The notes under the pieces were generated by a model that worked only from the letters and a program-made list of their open reading frames with translations, was not told the origin of the DNA and made no database searches. A stretch of 64,000 nt of DNA from CBDIBC01 sp965276635 (GTDB taxonomy: Bacteria; Actinomycetota; Acidimicrobiia; Acidimicrobiales; Palsa-688), in NCBI GenBank assembly GCA_965276635.1, contig CBDIBC010000003.1, forward strand, positions 248,001 to 312,000, written 5' to 3'. Shown here in pieces: positions 18,359 through 27,251 of this stretch; within the stretch, counting starts at the first letter, position 1; the number at the start of each line of letters is the position of its first letter. A program made the position numbers and the translations under genes.

Positions 18359-18934
18359 GTGAGCGGGAGCAGGTCTGGTCAGCCCGGTGGGGGCCCGACC
18401 GACGGCGTCTCGGCAACCCATCGGGGGGTTCGGTGGCACCGCGACGTCACCGGTCGCACCCGATGGTTCAACGAGGACGTCAACCAGTGGGTGCGCTACC
18501 GGCCCGGCGACGATGCCCCACCCCGCCCGGGTGGCTGGGATCCCACGCCGGCCCAGGCCATCAGCCGCAGCCGGCCGCGCTGGCGCAGTCCCTACCGGCT
18601 GATCCCGTTGGTCCTGCTGGTGTTCGTCGTGGTGGTGGGCGCAGTGCAGGCGTTACGGCCGGGGAGCCAGACCGCGGCGGAGACCAAGGCGGCCGAGGCC
18701 ATGCGCGGCCGTTGCCTGGTGGCCGACGGCGTCGTCGGCGGCCACGTGAGCTACAAGGCCAAGGCGGTCGGGTGTGGCACCGCCGGCGCATCGGTCCGGG
18801 TCGTGTCGGTGCTGGCGGGCACTCCCGGCTCGCCGCGCTGCCCGGTCGGGACCACGGCCGTCTCCATCGCCTATGCCGGGGTGCAGTACCCCCACGTGGA
18901 GTGCGTGACGGCCCAGGGCGCAGGAGCCCCGTGA
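18359..18934 (+). CDS. Single-pass membrane protein with Cys-containing external domain
   Basis: 191 aa. An 80-residue polar N-terminus (HRDVTGRTRWFNEDVNQWV, Trp-rich) is followed by one TM helix (YRLIPLVLLVFVVVVGAVQA). A 90-residue external domain has four Cys in two likely disulfides (RGRCLVADG, AVGCGTA, SPRCPVGT, HVECVTA). The spacing resembles actinobacterial LppU-like or septum-associated external domains, but no firm family is assigned. It is immediately upstream of a tRNA gene. Confidence 0.65.
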   Translation: MSGSRSGQPGGGPTDGVSATHRGVRWHRDVTGRTRWFNEDVNQWVRYRPGDDAPPRPGGWDPTPAQAISRSRPRWRSPYRLIPLVLLVFVVVVGAVQALRPGSQTAAETKAAEAMRGRCLVADGVVGGHVSYKAKAVGCGTAGASVRVVSVLAGTPGSPRCPVGTTAVSIAYAGVQYPHVECVTAQGAGAP

Positions 18935-18962
18935 GCCATCCCTGCTAACGTCATCAGCCACT

Positions 18963-19035
18963 GCGGACGTGGCTCAGCTGGTAGAGCACAACCTTGCCAA
19001 GGTTGGGGTCGCGGGTTCGAATCCCGTCGTCCGCT
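18963..19035 (+). tRNA. tRNA-Gly (GCC)
   Basis: 73-nt cloverleaf: acceptor GCGGACG/CGTCCGC, D arm GGCTCAGCTGGTAGAGC, anticodon stem-loop CAACC-TTGCCAA-GGTTG with anticodon GCC, T arm GCGGGTTCGAATCCCGT, discriminator T. The 3' CCA is not encoded. The gene lies 28 nt after the membrane protein gene and 62 nt before the acetoacetyl-CoA synthetase start. Confidence 0.97.
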
Positions 19036-19097
19036 CTCGGCAGCACTGCCGTCCCGTGGGACGGCCGGCGCCGCTCGGCACCACTAGCGTCGCCGGG

Positions 19098-21092
19098 GTG
19101 AGCGTGAGCGAACCGCGAGGCGACCTGCTCTGGACCCCGCCGATCGACGTCATGGAGACCACGCCGATCGGTCGCTTCGTCGGCCGGTTGCGGGCAGACG
19201 GACACTCGATCGACACCTACGAGGACCTCTGGCGCTGGTCGGTGACGGATCTGGACGGCTTCTGGTCGGCGGTGCGGGCGCACTTCGACCTCGGCCGCGG
19301 CGGCACAGGACGGGCCCTGGGTGCCGGGACCATGCCGGGCGCCGAATGGTTCCCGGGCTCGACGTGGAACTATGCCGCCGAGGCGCTCCGCCACGAGGTC
19401 TCCGGCCCGGCCGTCGTCGCCTGGTCCCAGACGCGGGAGCCGATCACGCTGTCCATGGCCGAGCTGCGAAACCAGGTGGCGCGGTGCCGCCACGGCCTGC
19501 GCCGGCTGGGCGTCCAAGCAGGCGACCGGGTGGCCGGCTACCTGCCGAACATTCCCGAGGCGCTGGTCGCCTTCCTGGCCGTGGCCAGCATCGGTGCCAT
19601 CTGGACGGCGGCGCCGCCCGAGTTCGGCGTCCGGGCTGTCATCGACCGGTTCGCCCAGGTCGAACCGGTCGTCCTGGTCGCCGTGCAGGGCTACCGCTAC
19701 GGCGCACGCTCGATCGATCGCGCCGCGCACCTTGCCCAGCTGCGTCAGGGACTGCCGAGCGTGCGCCACACCGTCGTGGTGCCCTACCTCGACATCGGTG
19801 GGCCGCCCGCCGGGGCGGTGGCGTGGGCCGAGCTGCTCGCCGGCGACGACGGTGGTGTGGACCCCGCAGACGACCACGAGCAGGTCCCGTTCGACCACCC
19901 GCTCTACGTCCTGTACTCGTCGGGCACGACCGGACTGCCGAAAGCGATCGTCCACGGCCACGGCGGCATCATCTGCGAGCACGTCAAGGCCCTGGCCCTC
20001 CACCACGACCTGGGTGCCGGCGACCGGTTCTTCTGGTTCTCCACGACCGGCTGGATGATGTGGAACTTCCTGGTGTCCGGGCTGCTCGTCGGAGCCAGCA
20101 TCGTCTGCTTCGACGGCGATCCGGGCGCCCCCGACCTGGGCACCCTCTGGCGGCTGGCCGCGGAGACCGGCGTGAGCGTGCTCGGCTTGTCCGCCCCGTT
20201 CATCGACGCGTGCCGGCGGGCCGACCTCCGCCCGGCCGTCGATCACGACCTGGCCGCGCTCCGCGCCATCGGTGTCACCGGTGCGCCGCTGTCGGCCGCC
20301 GGCGCGGCCTGGGTCTGCTCGGTCACCCGGCCCGACGTGCACCTCACGTCGATCAGCGGGGGGACCGATGTGTGCACGGCGTTCGTCGGGGGCTGCGCCA
20401 TGGTCCCGGTGCGCGCCGGGGAGATCTCGTGTCGGTGGTTGGGCGCCCGGGTGGAGGCGTGGACCGGCGACGGGCAGCCAGTCGTCGGCATCCGGGGCGA
20501 GCTGGTCGTCACCGCACCCATGCCATCCATGCCGGTGGGGTTCTGGGGTGACCCCGACGGGCGCCGGTACCGCGACGCCTACTTCGAGGCCCATCCAGGC
20601 GTGTGGACCCACGGCGACTGGATCACCGTCTACGCCGACGGGGCCTGCACGATCAGCGGCCGCACTGATGCCACCCTGAACCGGGGCGGTGTCCGGCTGG
20701 GATCGGCGGAGATCTACGCCGTGGTGGACGAGATCGACGGCGTCGAGGACAGCCTGATCGTCCACCTCGAGGAGGGTGACGGCCCAGGGGAGCTGGTGCT
20801 GTTCGTGCGCCCCACCGACGGGGCCGACATGGACGACGACCGACAGGCGGCCATCAGAACCGCGCTGCGCACGGCCCTGTCCCCCCGCCACGCGCCGGAC
20901 CGGATCGTCGCGGTGCGGGCCGTGCCGCGGACGTTGTCGGGCAAGCGGCTGGAGGTGCCGGTCAAGCGGATCCTGCGTGGCGCCCCGCCCGATCAGGCCG
21001 TGAGCCGGGACAGCCTGGCCGACCCCGACTCGCTCGACGACCTGATCGTGGCGGCCCGGCGGGCCGGCATGTCCCGTCCTGGGGCGTCGTGA
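19098..21092 (+). CDS. aacS: Acetoacetyl-CoA synthetase
   Basis: 664 aa, the usual size. It activates acetoacetate to acetoacetyl-CoA with ATP, linking ketone bodies to lipid metabolism. ANL-family motifs: YSSGTTGLPKAIVHGHGG (P-loop-like A3), FFWFSTTGWMMWNFL, SGGTDVCTAFVGGC, GVWTHGDWI and RTDATLNRGGVRLG, with the final acylated Lys region SGKRLEVPVKRIL. The N-terminal AACS-specific part DGFWSAVRAHFDL is present. GTG 19098 is chosen after the tRNA; GTG 19104 is equally possible. Confidence 0.92.
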   Translation: MSVSEPRGDLLWTPPIDVMETTPIGRFVGRLRADGHSIDTYEDLWRWSVTDLDGFWSAVRAHFDLGRGGTGRALGAGTMPGAEWFPGSTWNYAAEALRHEVSGPAVVAWSQTREPITLSMAELRNQVARCRHGLRRLGVQAGDRVAGYLPNIPEALVAFLAVASIGAIWTAAPPEFGVRAVIDRFAQVEPVVLVAVQGYRYGARSIDRAAHLAQLRQGLPSVRHTVVVPYLDIGGPPAGAVAWAELLAGDDGGVDPADDHEQVPFDHPLYVLYSSGTTGLPKAIVHGHGGIICEHVKALALHHDLGAGDRFFWFSTTGWMMWNFLVSGLLVGASIVCFDGDPGAPDLGTLWRLAAETGVSVLGLSAPFIDACRRADLRPAVDHDLAALRAIGVTGAPLSAAGAAWVCSVTRPDVHLTSISGGTDVCTAFVGGCAMVPVRAGEISCRWLGARVEAWTGDGQPVVGIRGELVVTAPMPSMPVGFWGDPDGRRYRDAYFEAHPGVWTHGDWITVYADGACTISGRTDATLNRGGVRLGSAEIYAVVDEIDGVEDSLIVHLEEGDGPGELVLFVRPTDGADMDDDRQAAIRTALRTALSPRHAPDRIVAVRAVPRTLSGKRLEVPVKRILRGAPPDQAVSRDSLADPDSLDDLIVAARRAGMSRPGAS

Positions 21093-21130
21093 GGTAAAGG
21101 TCTCCGCGGCATCGTCCGATACATCAGGAC

Positions 21131-21688
21131 ATGCGACGTTCCACCGCAGCTGTCTCCAGTGGCGTGCTCGCCCTCCTCCTCCCCCTCGTCGCCGGCTCGG
21201 CGGCCACGGCCGGTGAGCTGCCGGTGCCCGCCGCCGTCGCCGAGACCGGGACGGTCACCCCGGCCACCGGACCCTCCACCGTCACGGCTGTGAGCGCTCG
21301 GGAGCTGGCCACGCCCTACCTGGTCGATGCGGTTCGCTCCACCGCCGCGCCCGAGGTCCCGTCGCCCGTGACCGCCGGCCCGGGCCCGGCGGCACCCCCC
21401 GCTGCGGTCGCTGCCCCCGTGGCCGCCACACCCGGTCCCGACACCTGCGGCGCCGCTCTGGCCTACCTTGACGCCAACGCCGCCCCGGGCTTCACGTTCG
21501 AGTGCCCCGGCTACGCCCTCGGCCATCAGGCCATGACCTGCATGGACGTCGCCGGCCACTGCGCAGGGATCAAGCTCATCGCCATCGCCACCGTCTGCCC
21601 GGCGTCGTACATGAACGAGGCCAGCAACTCGTGGGTCATGACCGGTCGTCGCCACGCGCCGATCGATCCCTACGGCTTCTGCCACTGA
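21131..21688 (+). CDS. Secreted Cys-rich protein of unknown function
   Basis: 185 aa. Signal peptide MRRSTAAVSSGVLALLLPLV with a cleavage-like AGSAATA. Then comes a long Ala/Pro/Val linker and a compact C-terminal domain of about 80 residues from CGAALAYLDANA to the end. That domain has six Cys (CGAA, ECPG, MTCM, GHCAG, TVCPAS, GFCH) and conserved-looking aromatic/His positions (YALGHQAMTC, YMNEASNSWV, PIDPYGFC). No family is named. The structure points to a disulfide-bonded external domain on a flexible stalk. Confidence 0.65.
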   Translation: MRRSTAAVSSGVLALLLPLVAGSAATAGELPVPAAVAETGTVTPATGPSTVTAVSARELATPYLVDAVRSTAAPEVPSPVTAGPGPAAPPAAVAAPVAATPGPDTCGAALAYLDANAAPGFTFECPGYALGHQAMTCMDVAGHCAGIKLIAIATVCPASYMNEASNSWVMTGRRHAPIDPYGFCH

Positions 21689-21699
21689 CGAGCTGAGCC

Positions 21700-22533
21700 T
21701 CAGGAGGTGGTGGAGTTGTAGCGGCGCACGGCGAGGGAGCCGAACACCAGGCCGATGCCGGCCGTCCACAGCAGCGACTGGATGATCAGCGAGGTGGTCG
21801 TCTGGCCGGCGAACAGCTGGTGGCGCTGGGCGTCGGTGACGTTCCCGATGGTCAGGTCGCGCACGGCGTTGATCACCGTCGTGACCGGCTGGTGATCGGC
21901 GAACGCCCGCAGCCAGCTGGGCATGGTGCTCGTCGGGACGAAGGCACTGCTGGCAAAGGTGAGCGGGAAGATGACGGGGAAGGTGGCGGCGTTCACCGCC
22001 TGGGAGCTGCTGGCATAGAGCCCGACCAGCGCGAACAGGAACGACGTGGCCAGCGTGAAGGCCAGCAGGACGAGGAAACCGGCGACGAGGCCGGGCACGC
22101 TGTGGGGGCGGAAGCCGACGGCGAGACCGACCACCAGGATGATGAGGAGGCCGGCGGCATTGCTCAGGGTGTCGGCGCTGACCCGGCCGGCCAGGACGGC
22201 GGTGCGGGCCATCGGCAACGAGCGCAGCCGGTCCACGAAGCCGCTGCTGCGGTCCTCGGCGAGCGCGAAGCCACTGTTCCCGGAGGTGAAGATCGCCGTC
22301 TGCACGGCGATGCCCGGGATCAGGTAGTTGACGTAGTTGAGGTGGCCCAGGCCGCGGATGGCGCCGCCGAAGACGTAGCGGAACAGCAGGGTGAACATGA
22401 TCGGTGACACCAGGGTGAAGACCACCTGATCGGGTGCCCGCATGAGGCGACGGACGTTCCGCCCGGCCATGGCGGCGCTGTCACCGATGGCCCGGCCCAC
22501 CCGCGTGCCGGCGACGGGTGCCACGGCGGTCAT
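21700..22533 (-). CDS. ABC-2 type transporter permease (DrrB-like)
   Basis: 277 aa with six predicted TM helices of the ABC2_membrane family (VFTLVSPIMFTLLFRYVFGG, LVAGFLVLLAFTLATSFLFA, FPVIFPLTFASSAFVPTSTM). Such permeases pair with a DrrA-like ATPase to export drugs or lipids. Its ATG lies in the stop of the ATPase gene (4-nt overlap), so the two are one operon. Convergent with the secreted-protein gene 11 nt away. Confidence 0.88.
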   Translation of the reverse strand: MTAVAPVAGTRVGRAIGDSAAMAGRNVRRLMRAPDQVVFTLVSPIMFTLLFRYVFGGAIRGLGHLNYVNYLIPGIAVQTAIFTSGNSGFALAEDRSSGFVDRLRSLPMARTAVLAGRVSADTLSNAAGLLIILVVGLAVGFRPHSVPGLVAGFLVLLAFTLATSFLFALVGLYASSSQAVNAATFPVIFPLTFASSAFVPTSTMPSWLRAFADHQPVTTVINAVRDLTIGNVTDAQRHQLFAGQTTTSLIIQSLLWTAGIGLVFGSLAVRRYNSTTS

Positions 22534-23498
22534 CGTTCCTCCTCGTTGTCGGTGGTGGTGGTGGAGGGCTGGCCGGTAAGGGCGAGGAAGACCTCGTCCA
22601 GGCTCGGCTGGCGCAGCTGGAGGGAGACCACCTCGGAGCCAGCCGCCTCCAGGCGACGAACGACCTCCGAGGTGGTGGCTAGCCCCGTGGTGGTCGCCAC
22701 CCGCACGGTCAGCCCGTCGAGCACCGGCTCCTCGTCGCCGACGCCTGCGAGCGCGGCCACGGCGGCCTTCGCCGTCTCGTCATCGGGGAGGAGCAGCTCC
22801 ACGGCGGTGCCGCCGAGGCGGGCTTTGAGCTCGGTCGAGGTGCCGGAGGCGATCACCCGGCCGTGGTCGACGACGCAGATCCGGTCGGCCAGGCGATCGG
22901 CCTCTTCCAGGTATTGGGTGGTGAGCAGCAGCGTGGTGCCGTCAGCGACCAGGGCCTCGATCACGCCCCAAAGGCCCATGCGGCTTCGAGGGTCGAGGCC
23001 TGTGGTGGGCTCGTCGAGGAACAGCACCGGCGGCCGGGCGACCAGGGCGGCGGCCAGGTCGAGCCGGCGGCGCATGCCCCCCGAGTAGGTCTTGAGCTGC
23101 CGGTCGGCGGCGTCCCCCAGGCCGAACTGGTCCAGGAGATCGGTGGCGCGAGCGCGTCGCTCGGCGCGCGGGAGGTGGTTCAAGCGGCCGGCGAGGACGA
23201 GGTTCTCCAACCCCGTGAGTCGGTCGTCGACCGCCGCGTACTGTCCGGCCAGCCCCATGATCGTCCTGGCCTTCTCCGGGTCGGCGAGCACGTCGACACC
23301 GGCCACCTCGGCGCGCCCGGAGTCCGGTCGCAGCAGCGTGGTGAGGACCCGAACGGCGGTGGTCTTGCCCGCACCGTTGGGGCCGAGCAGTCCGAGCACG
23401 GTGCCGGCCGGGATGTCGAAGCTGACCCCGTCCAGCGCCCGTACGCCGCCCTTGAAGGTCTTGACGAGCGAGTCGACAACCACTGCGGACCCGGGCAC
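22530..23498 (-). CDS. ABC transporter ATP-binding protein (DrrA-like)
   Basis: 322 aa from GTG 23498 (VPGSAVVVDSLVKTFKGGVR). Complete motifs: Walker A LLGPNGAGKTT, Q-loop GLAGQYAAVDDRLTG, signature YSGGMRRRLDLA, Walker B PVLFLDEPTTGLD, H-loop LLLTTQYLEEAD. A C-terminal DrrA-type domain of about 90 residues ends LRQPSLDEVFLALTG. Energises the adjacent permease. The in-frame extension to 23699 is low-complexity and was not taken as coding. Confidence 0.9.
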   Translation of the reverse strand: MPGSAVVVDSLVKTFKGGVRALDGVSFDIPAGTVLGLLGPNGAGKTTAVRVLTTLLRPDSGRAEVAGVDVLADPEKARTIMGLAGQYAAVDDRLTGLENLVLAGRLNHLPRAERRARATDLLDQFGLGDAADRQLKTYSGGMRRRLDLAAALVARPPVLFLDEPTTGLDPRSRMGLWGVIEALVADGTTLLLTTQYLEEADRLADRICVVDHGRVIASGTSTELKARLGGTAVELLLPDDETAKAAVAALAGVGDEEPVLDGLTVRVATTTGLATTSEVVRRLEAAGSEVVSLQLRQPSLDEVFLALTGQPSTTTTDNEEER

Positions 23499-23605
23499 GT
23501 CGCAGGGTACCGCGAGCGATGGCTGGGGGTCGCCGGAGCAGCCGGCTGGACGGCCAGGGGCGATACCGTGGTGGCCGTTGCCGCCCGCCCGCAGTGAGGT
23601 GCCCG

Positions 23606-24121
23606 ATGCCGATCCAGCGACTGAACCATGCCGTGCTCTACGTGCGCGACGTCGACCGCAGCGTGCGGTACTACGTCGACGTGCTCGGGTTCCACCCACT
23701 CAGGCAGATGCCAGGAGCAGCCTTCCTGCGGGCCGAGGGTTCGACCAACGACCATGATCTCGGCTTGTTCGCGGTGGGGGACGAGGCGCAGGCCTCGGGC
23801 GCCGGGCGCGGAGCCGTCGGTCTGTACCACCTGGCGTGGGAGGTGGACACGCTCGCCGAGCTGGCGCGCATCGCCGGCGCCCTGCGCGCCTCCGGATCGC
23901 TCGTCGGCGCCTCGGACCACACCATGACAAAGTCGCTCTACGCCCACGACCCCGATGGATTGGAGCTGGAGGTGTGCTGGCTGGTGCCCGCCGATGCCAT
24001 CGACGTCGACCACGCGTCGGTCGACCCCCGCCCGCGCCCGCTCGATATCGATGCCGAGATCGCCCGCTTCGGTGCCGACACCCTCGGGGGTGTCGGGGTG
24101 TCGGTCCCGGCGTCGCGCTGA
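23606..24121 (+). CDS. VOC (glyoxalase/extradiol dioxygenase) family protein
   Basis: 171 aa. RLNHAVLYVRDVDRSVRYYV begins a vicinal-oxygen-chelate module; GLYHLAWEVDTLAELARI and SLYAHDPDGLELEVCW give the second His and the Glu of the metal site. Similar to CatE-type catechol dioxygenases and related lyases; the substrate is unknown. ATG 23606 has GAGG 8 nt upstream. The next gene follows 17 nt later on the same strand. Confidence 0.8.
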   Translation: MPIQRLNHAVLYVRDVDRSVRYYVDVLGFHPLRQMPGAAFLRAEGSTNDHDLGLFAVGDEAQASGAGRGAVGLYHLAWEVDTLAELARIAGALRASGSLVGASDHTMTKSLYAHDPDGLELEVCWLVPADAIDVDHASVDPRPRPLDIDAEIARFGADTLGGVGVSVPASR

Positions 24122-24138
24122 GCCGCCGCGCTCCCCGG

Positions 24139-24759
24139 GTGGCCGCGGCCCGGCACCGGCTGCGCGGCGTCATCACCAGTGCCGGGTTCCGGTCGGGGCA
24201 CCGCATCGTGGTGGGCGCCTGGGCCGGGGGGCCGCTCGGGCCCATGCAGGACGTGATGTGGGGGCGACCGGACGGCCGCAGGGTGCTGCTGGCGCCCAGC
24301 CGTGCCGTGGCCGACTTCGTCGGCGCGGTTTACCGCTTCGACGAGGTCTGCGTCGTGCCCGTGGAGGTCGCCCTCGGGCCCGGGCGCCTCTGGGTGCATG
24401 CCGGGCCCCTCGTCATGACGGCCGAGGCGGGACGGGCTTGGCCCATCCCCCTGCGGGCGCTGCGCACCCCGACGATCACCCGATACGTGGAGGGGCCGGT
24501 GGCGCGCGCCCTCATGGGTGTCCACACCTACGGTGTCACCGACTCCGGCGTGCGCGAGTGGTACCAGGCTGACCGCTACCGCGTCCTCACCGGTGCCCGA
24601 GCGAGCTGCGATGGCGCCGACCTGGGGATGCTGGGACCGGTGGATCCGCCCCTCGGGGTCGGGGTCAGCGAACCGCCGCGACGGCCGTCGATGGTCGATG
24701 TCCGACCCCTCCTGTGGGACCCGACCGGACGTCTCGATGCGGTGTTGCGCCACCGCTGA
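24139..24759 (+). CDS. Conserved-looking hypothetical protein
   Basis: 206 aa from GTG 24139. Mixed alpha/beta composition with regular pieces such as GHRIVVGAWAGGPLGPMQDV, GRRVLLAPSRAVADFVGAVY and GVTDSGVREWYQADRYRVLT. No signal peptide or TM segment. No family is recognised; the frame has strong third-position GC and ends 17 nt before the next gene, which supports coding. Probably a cytosolic enzyme or binding protein of an actinobacterial family. Confidence 0.6.
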   Translation: MAAARHRLRGVITSAGFRSGHRIVVGAWAGGPLGPMQDVMWGRPDGRRVLLAPSRAVADFVGAVYRFDEVCVVPVEVALGPGRLWVHAGPLVMTAEAGRAWPIPLRALRTPTITRYVEGPVARALMGVHTYGVTDSGVREWYQADRYRVLTGARASCDGADLGMLGPVDPPLGVGVSEPPRRPSMVDVRPLLWDPTGRLDAVLRHR

Positions 24760-24776
24760 CCCTACGCTGGCCGCCG

Positions 24777-25382
24777 GTGTCGATCGTCTCCCGTGCCCAT
24801 CGGGTGTGGACCTCGCCGCTGGTGGCGCTGTACCGCCTGGTCGACGACCCGTCGCTCATCGATGCGGACGTGGCCAAGTGGCTGGAACGGATCTATCTGG
24901 CTCCCCGGCCGCCGGCTGAGGCGTTGGCGGAGCTGCTCGTCGCGCCCGAGTACCGGACCCTCTTCTTCCATCGCCTCGAGCACAGCGGCCCGCGCATGCG
25001 GGTCGTCGCTCGCCTCGCCCGCCGGGTGTGGCGCCCGCTCGTCGGCCTGGAGCTGCACTGTGACAACATCGGACCGGGCCTGGTGCTCTCCCACGGCCAC
25101 GGCACGATCCTGACCGCGGCCCGGATCGGGCGGAACTGCTGGATCCACCACCAGGTGACGTTCGGTTGGGACTACGACAGCGGCATCCCCACGATCGGCG
25201 ACGACGTCTTCGTCGGCGCCGGCGCCAAGGTCTTCGGTGCGGTATCGGTAGGCGATGGGGCCCGCATCGGAGCCAACGCGGTCGTCGTCAGCGACGTCCC
25301 CGCCGGAGCCACCGCGGTCGGCGTCCCCGCTCGCGTCGTGCACCCTCCCACGTCGCCCGGCGATCCGCCCGGTCGGCGATGA
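24777..25382 (+). CDS. Serine acetyltransferase-like hexapeptide acyltransferase
   Basis: 201 aa from GTG 24777. An alpha-helical first half (VWTSPLVALYRLVDDPSLID) is followed by a left-handed beta helix with hexapeptide repeats. These are IGPGLVLSHGHGTILTAARIG, the catalytic-type His pair in NCWIHHQVTFGWD, IGDDVFVGAGAKVFGAVSVG and IGANAVVVSDVPAGATAVGV. CysE-like topology suggests O-acetylation of serine, or of a sugar or other small acceptor. No cysK is nearby. Confidence 0.78.
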   Translation: MSIVSRAHRVWTSPLVALYRLVDDPSLIDADVAKWLERIYLAPRPPAEALAELLVAPEYRTLFFHRLEHSGPRMRVVARLARRVWRPLVGLELHCDNIGPGLVLSHGHGTILTAARIGRNCWIHHQVTFGWDYDSGIPTIGDDVFVGAGAKVFGAVSVGDGARIGANAVVVSDVPAGATAVGVPARVVHPPTSPGDPPGRR

Positions 25383-25391
25383 CGGAGCCGA

Positions 25392-26270
25392 TCAGCCCAC
25401 CGGCCGTGAGCGCTGCAGGAAGTCGACCACCGCCTGATTGAACAGGTCGTTGCGGTCACCGGTGACCATGTGCCCGGCGCCCTCCACGTCGACGAACTCG
25501 GCGGTCGGCACCAGCTGCAGAAACTCGCGAACGCCCGCTTCGCTCAGCAGGTCGCTCATGCGACCGCGGACCAGGAGGATCGGCACGTCGATGCCGCGGG
25601 CGGCGGCGTCCAACCGTTCGGGCGGGACCATGGACGTGCGGGGCTCGTCCAGGTCTCCTTCGGGGCTGCGATGGAAGCGCGGATCCCAGTGCCACACCCA
25701 GCGCCCGTCCTCTCGTTGACGGACGTTCTTGCGCAGGCCGGAGAGGTCGGTGGGTCGCGGTCGATGTGGGTTGTAGGCGGCGATGGCGTCGGCCACCTCC
25801 TCGAGGGACCCGAAGCCATTCTCGATGTTGGCGCTCATGAAGTCGCGTATGCGGTCGACGCCGGCCGGCTCGATGTGGGGAGCCACGTCGACGAGCACGA
25901 CGGCCCGGGCCAGCCGTGTGGTCGACTCGCCGACTGCCAACAGTGACGACAACCCGCCGAGAGATGCCCCGACCAACGCCGGCGGTTCGGCGAGTGACCT
26001 GGCGATGGCGGCTATGTCACCGGAGAAGTCCTCGATGGTGTACGAGCCGTCGGGCGACCATTCGCTCTCCCCGTGCCCGCGCAGGTCAACGGTGTAGGCC
26101 CGCCACCCGCGATCGGCCAGGTTGCGGGCGGTGGCGCCCCAGGAGTGGCGGGTCTGGCCGCCCCCGTGGAACAGCACCACAGGTGGGTCGCCCGGCGCAC
26201 CTACGACATCGGCGGCCAACCGCAGGCCGCCCTGGCCCTCGAAGGTGGTGGGTTCGGCGTCGGCAGACAT
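25392..26270 (-). CDS. Alpha/beta hydrolase
   Basis: 292 aa from ATG 26270. VVLFHGGGQTRHSWG (oxyanion region), nucleophile elbow GASLGGLSS, acid region PILLVRGRMSDLL and catalytic His in VEGAGHMVTGD. Resembles epoxide hydrolase or C-C hydrolase type enzymes such as MhpC/TodF; the cap domain (IENGFGSLEEVADAIAAYNP) is normal. The substrate is unknown. Convergent with the acetyltransferase gene, 9 nt apart. Confidence 0.85.
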   Translation of the reverse strand: MSADAEPTTFEGQGGLRLAADVVGAPGDPPVVLFHGGGQTRHSWGATARNLADRGWRAYTVDLRGHGESEWSPDGSYTIEDFSGDIAAIARSLAEPPALVGASLGGLSSLLAVGESTTRLARAVVLVDVAPHIEPAGVDRIRDFMSANIENGFGSLEEVADAIAAYNPHRPRPTDLSGLRKNVRQREDGRWVWHWDPRFHRSPEGDLDEPRTSMVPPERLDAAARGIDVPILLVRGRMSDLLSEAGVREFLQLVPTAEFVDVEGAGHMVTGDRNDLFNQAVVDFLQRSRPVG

Positions 26271-26385
26271 CCGCCCATCGTCAACCAGTGGTGTCGGCAG
26301 GCACAACTCCAGGTGCGGGACTTCCCCTAGCGGCCGCTCTTCGAGTGGCTGCTGTTCGAGTGGTAGACCGGCCGCCTTGACCGTC

Positions 26386-27123
26386 GTGCGCCTATTGCTC
26401 CTGCTGCTGGCCGGCATCGGAGCCGGTCTGGCCGGCAGCATCGCCGGGATCGCCTCCATCGTCGCCTACCCGGCACTGCTCGGATTGGGGCTGGCGCCCG
26501 TCGCCGCCAACGTGACGGCGACGGTGGCGAACGTCTTCGGGGGGCTGGGGTCGTCGATCGGCTCCCGTCTGGAGCTGGGCGGGCAGCGAGCCCGGGTCCG
26601 CCGGCTGGCCGTGACGTGCGCGGCGGGTGGCCTCGCCGGAGGTGTTCTCCTCCTGGTCAGCAGCCCGACGACGTTCGCCCGGGTGGTGCCATGGTTGATC
26701 GGTGGTGCGTCGGTGGCCATCGTGGTGCGACCTCGACCGCGCCTGATCGGCGACCGGGACCCCCGGGCGCTCACCGCTGCGGCCTTCTTGATCGCCGTGT
26801 ACGGCGGCTATTTCGGGGCGGCCGCAGGCGTCCTCATGCTGGCTGTCCTGCTGGCCCTCACGGCCGAGACGGTGAGCCGGTCCAACGGCGTCAAAAACGT
26901 GGTCATGACGTCGGCGAACGCCGTTGCCGCCGTGGTGTTCGCTCTGTTCGGACCGGTCCGTTGGGCGGCGGTCGTCCCCCTCTCCGTCGGGTTCCTCGTC
27001 GGTGGACGCATCGGCCCGATCGTCGTCCGGCGGGCGCCGGTCACCGCCTTGCGCTGGGTGATCGCCGCGTGCGGCGTCGGCTTGGCCGTGCACCTGGGCC
27101 TCGACGCCTACGGCGTCGGTTGA
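26386..27123 (+). CDS. TauE/SafE family membrane transporter
   Basis: 245 aa with seven or eight TM segments. LLLAGIGAGLAGSIAGIASI and VAANVTATVANVFGGLGSSI match the first TauE/SafE half; IAVYGGYFGAAAGVLMLAVL and SNGVKNVVMTSANAVAAVVF match the second half. These proteins export sulfite or organosulfonates, or act as general anion permeases. GTG 26386 is used; TTG 26377 is also possible. The last codons (DAYGVG, stop) are the first unit of a 26-nt tandem array. Confidence 0.85.
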   Translation: MRLLLLLLAGIGAGLAGSIAGIASIVAYPALLGLGLAPVAANVTATVANVFGGLGSSIGSRLELGGQRARVRRLAVTCAAGGLAGGVLLLVSSPTTFARVVPWLIGGASVAIVVRPRPRLIGDRDPRALTAAAFLIAVYGGYFGAAAGVLMLAVLLALTAETVSRSNGVKNVVMTSANAVAAVVFALFGPVRWAAVVPLSVGFLVGGRIGPIVVRRAPVTALRWVIAACGVGLAVHLGLDAYGVG

Positions 27124-27200
27124 GCGCAGACGCCTACGGCGTCGGTTGAGCGCAGGCGCCTACGGCGTCGGTTGCGCGCAGGCGCCTACGGCGTCGGTTG
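27105..27200. repeat. Four tandem 26-nt repeats starting at the TauE stop codon
   Basis: Copies begin at 27105, 27131, 27157 and 27183 with CGCCTACGGCGTCGGTTG as common core. Each can form the small hairpin ACGCC-TAC-GGCGT or a near variant. Copies 1 and 2 keep TGA at the stop position, 3 and 4 read TGC. The array lies between convergent genes. Confidence 0.95.
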
Positions 27201-27251
27201 CGGGCCGGTGGGGGGGTCGTTGCGGTCAGGCGCTCGGGCTTTGGGGCTTCG

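Noticed and set aside
18954..20891. Minus-strand gene opposite tRNA-Gly and acetoacetyl-CoA synthetase
   Set aside because: It reads through the tRNA and a certain gene; antisense shadow.
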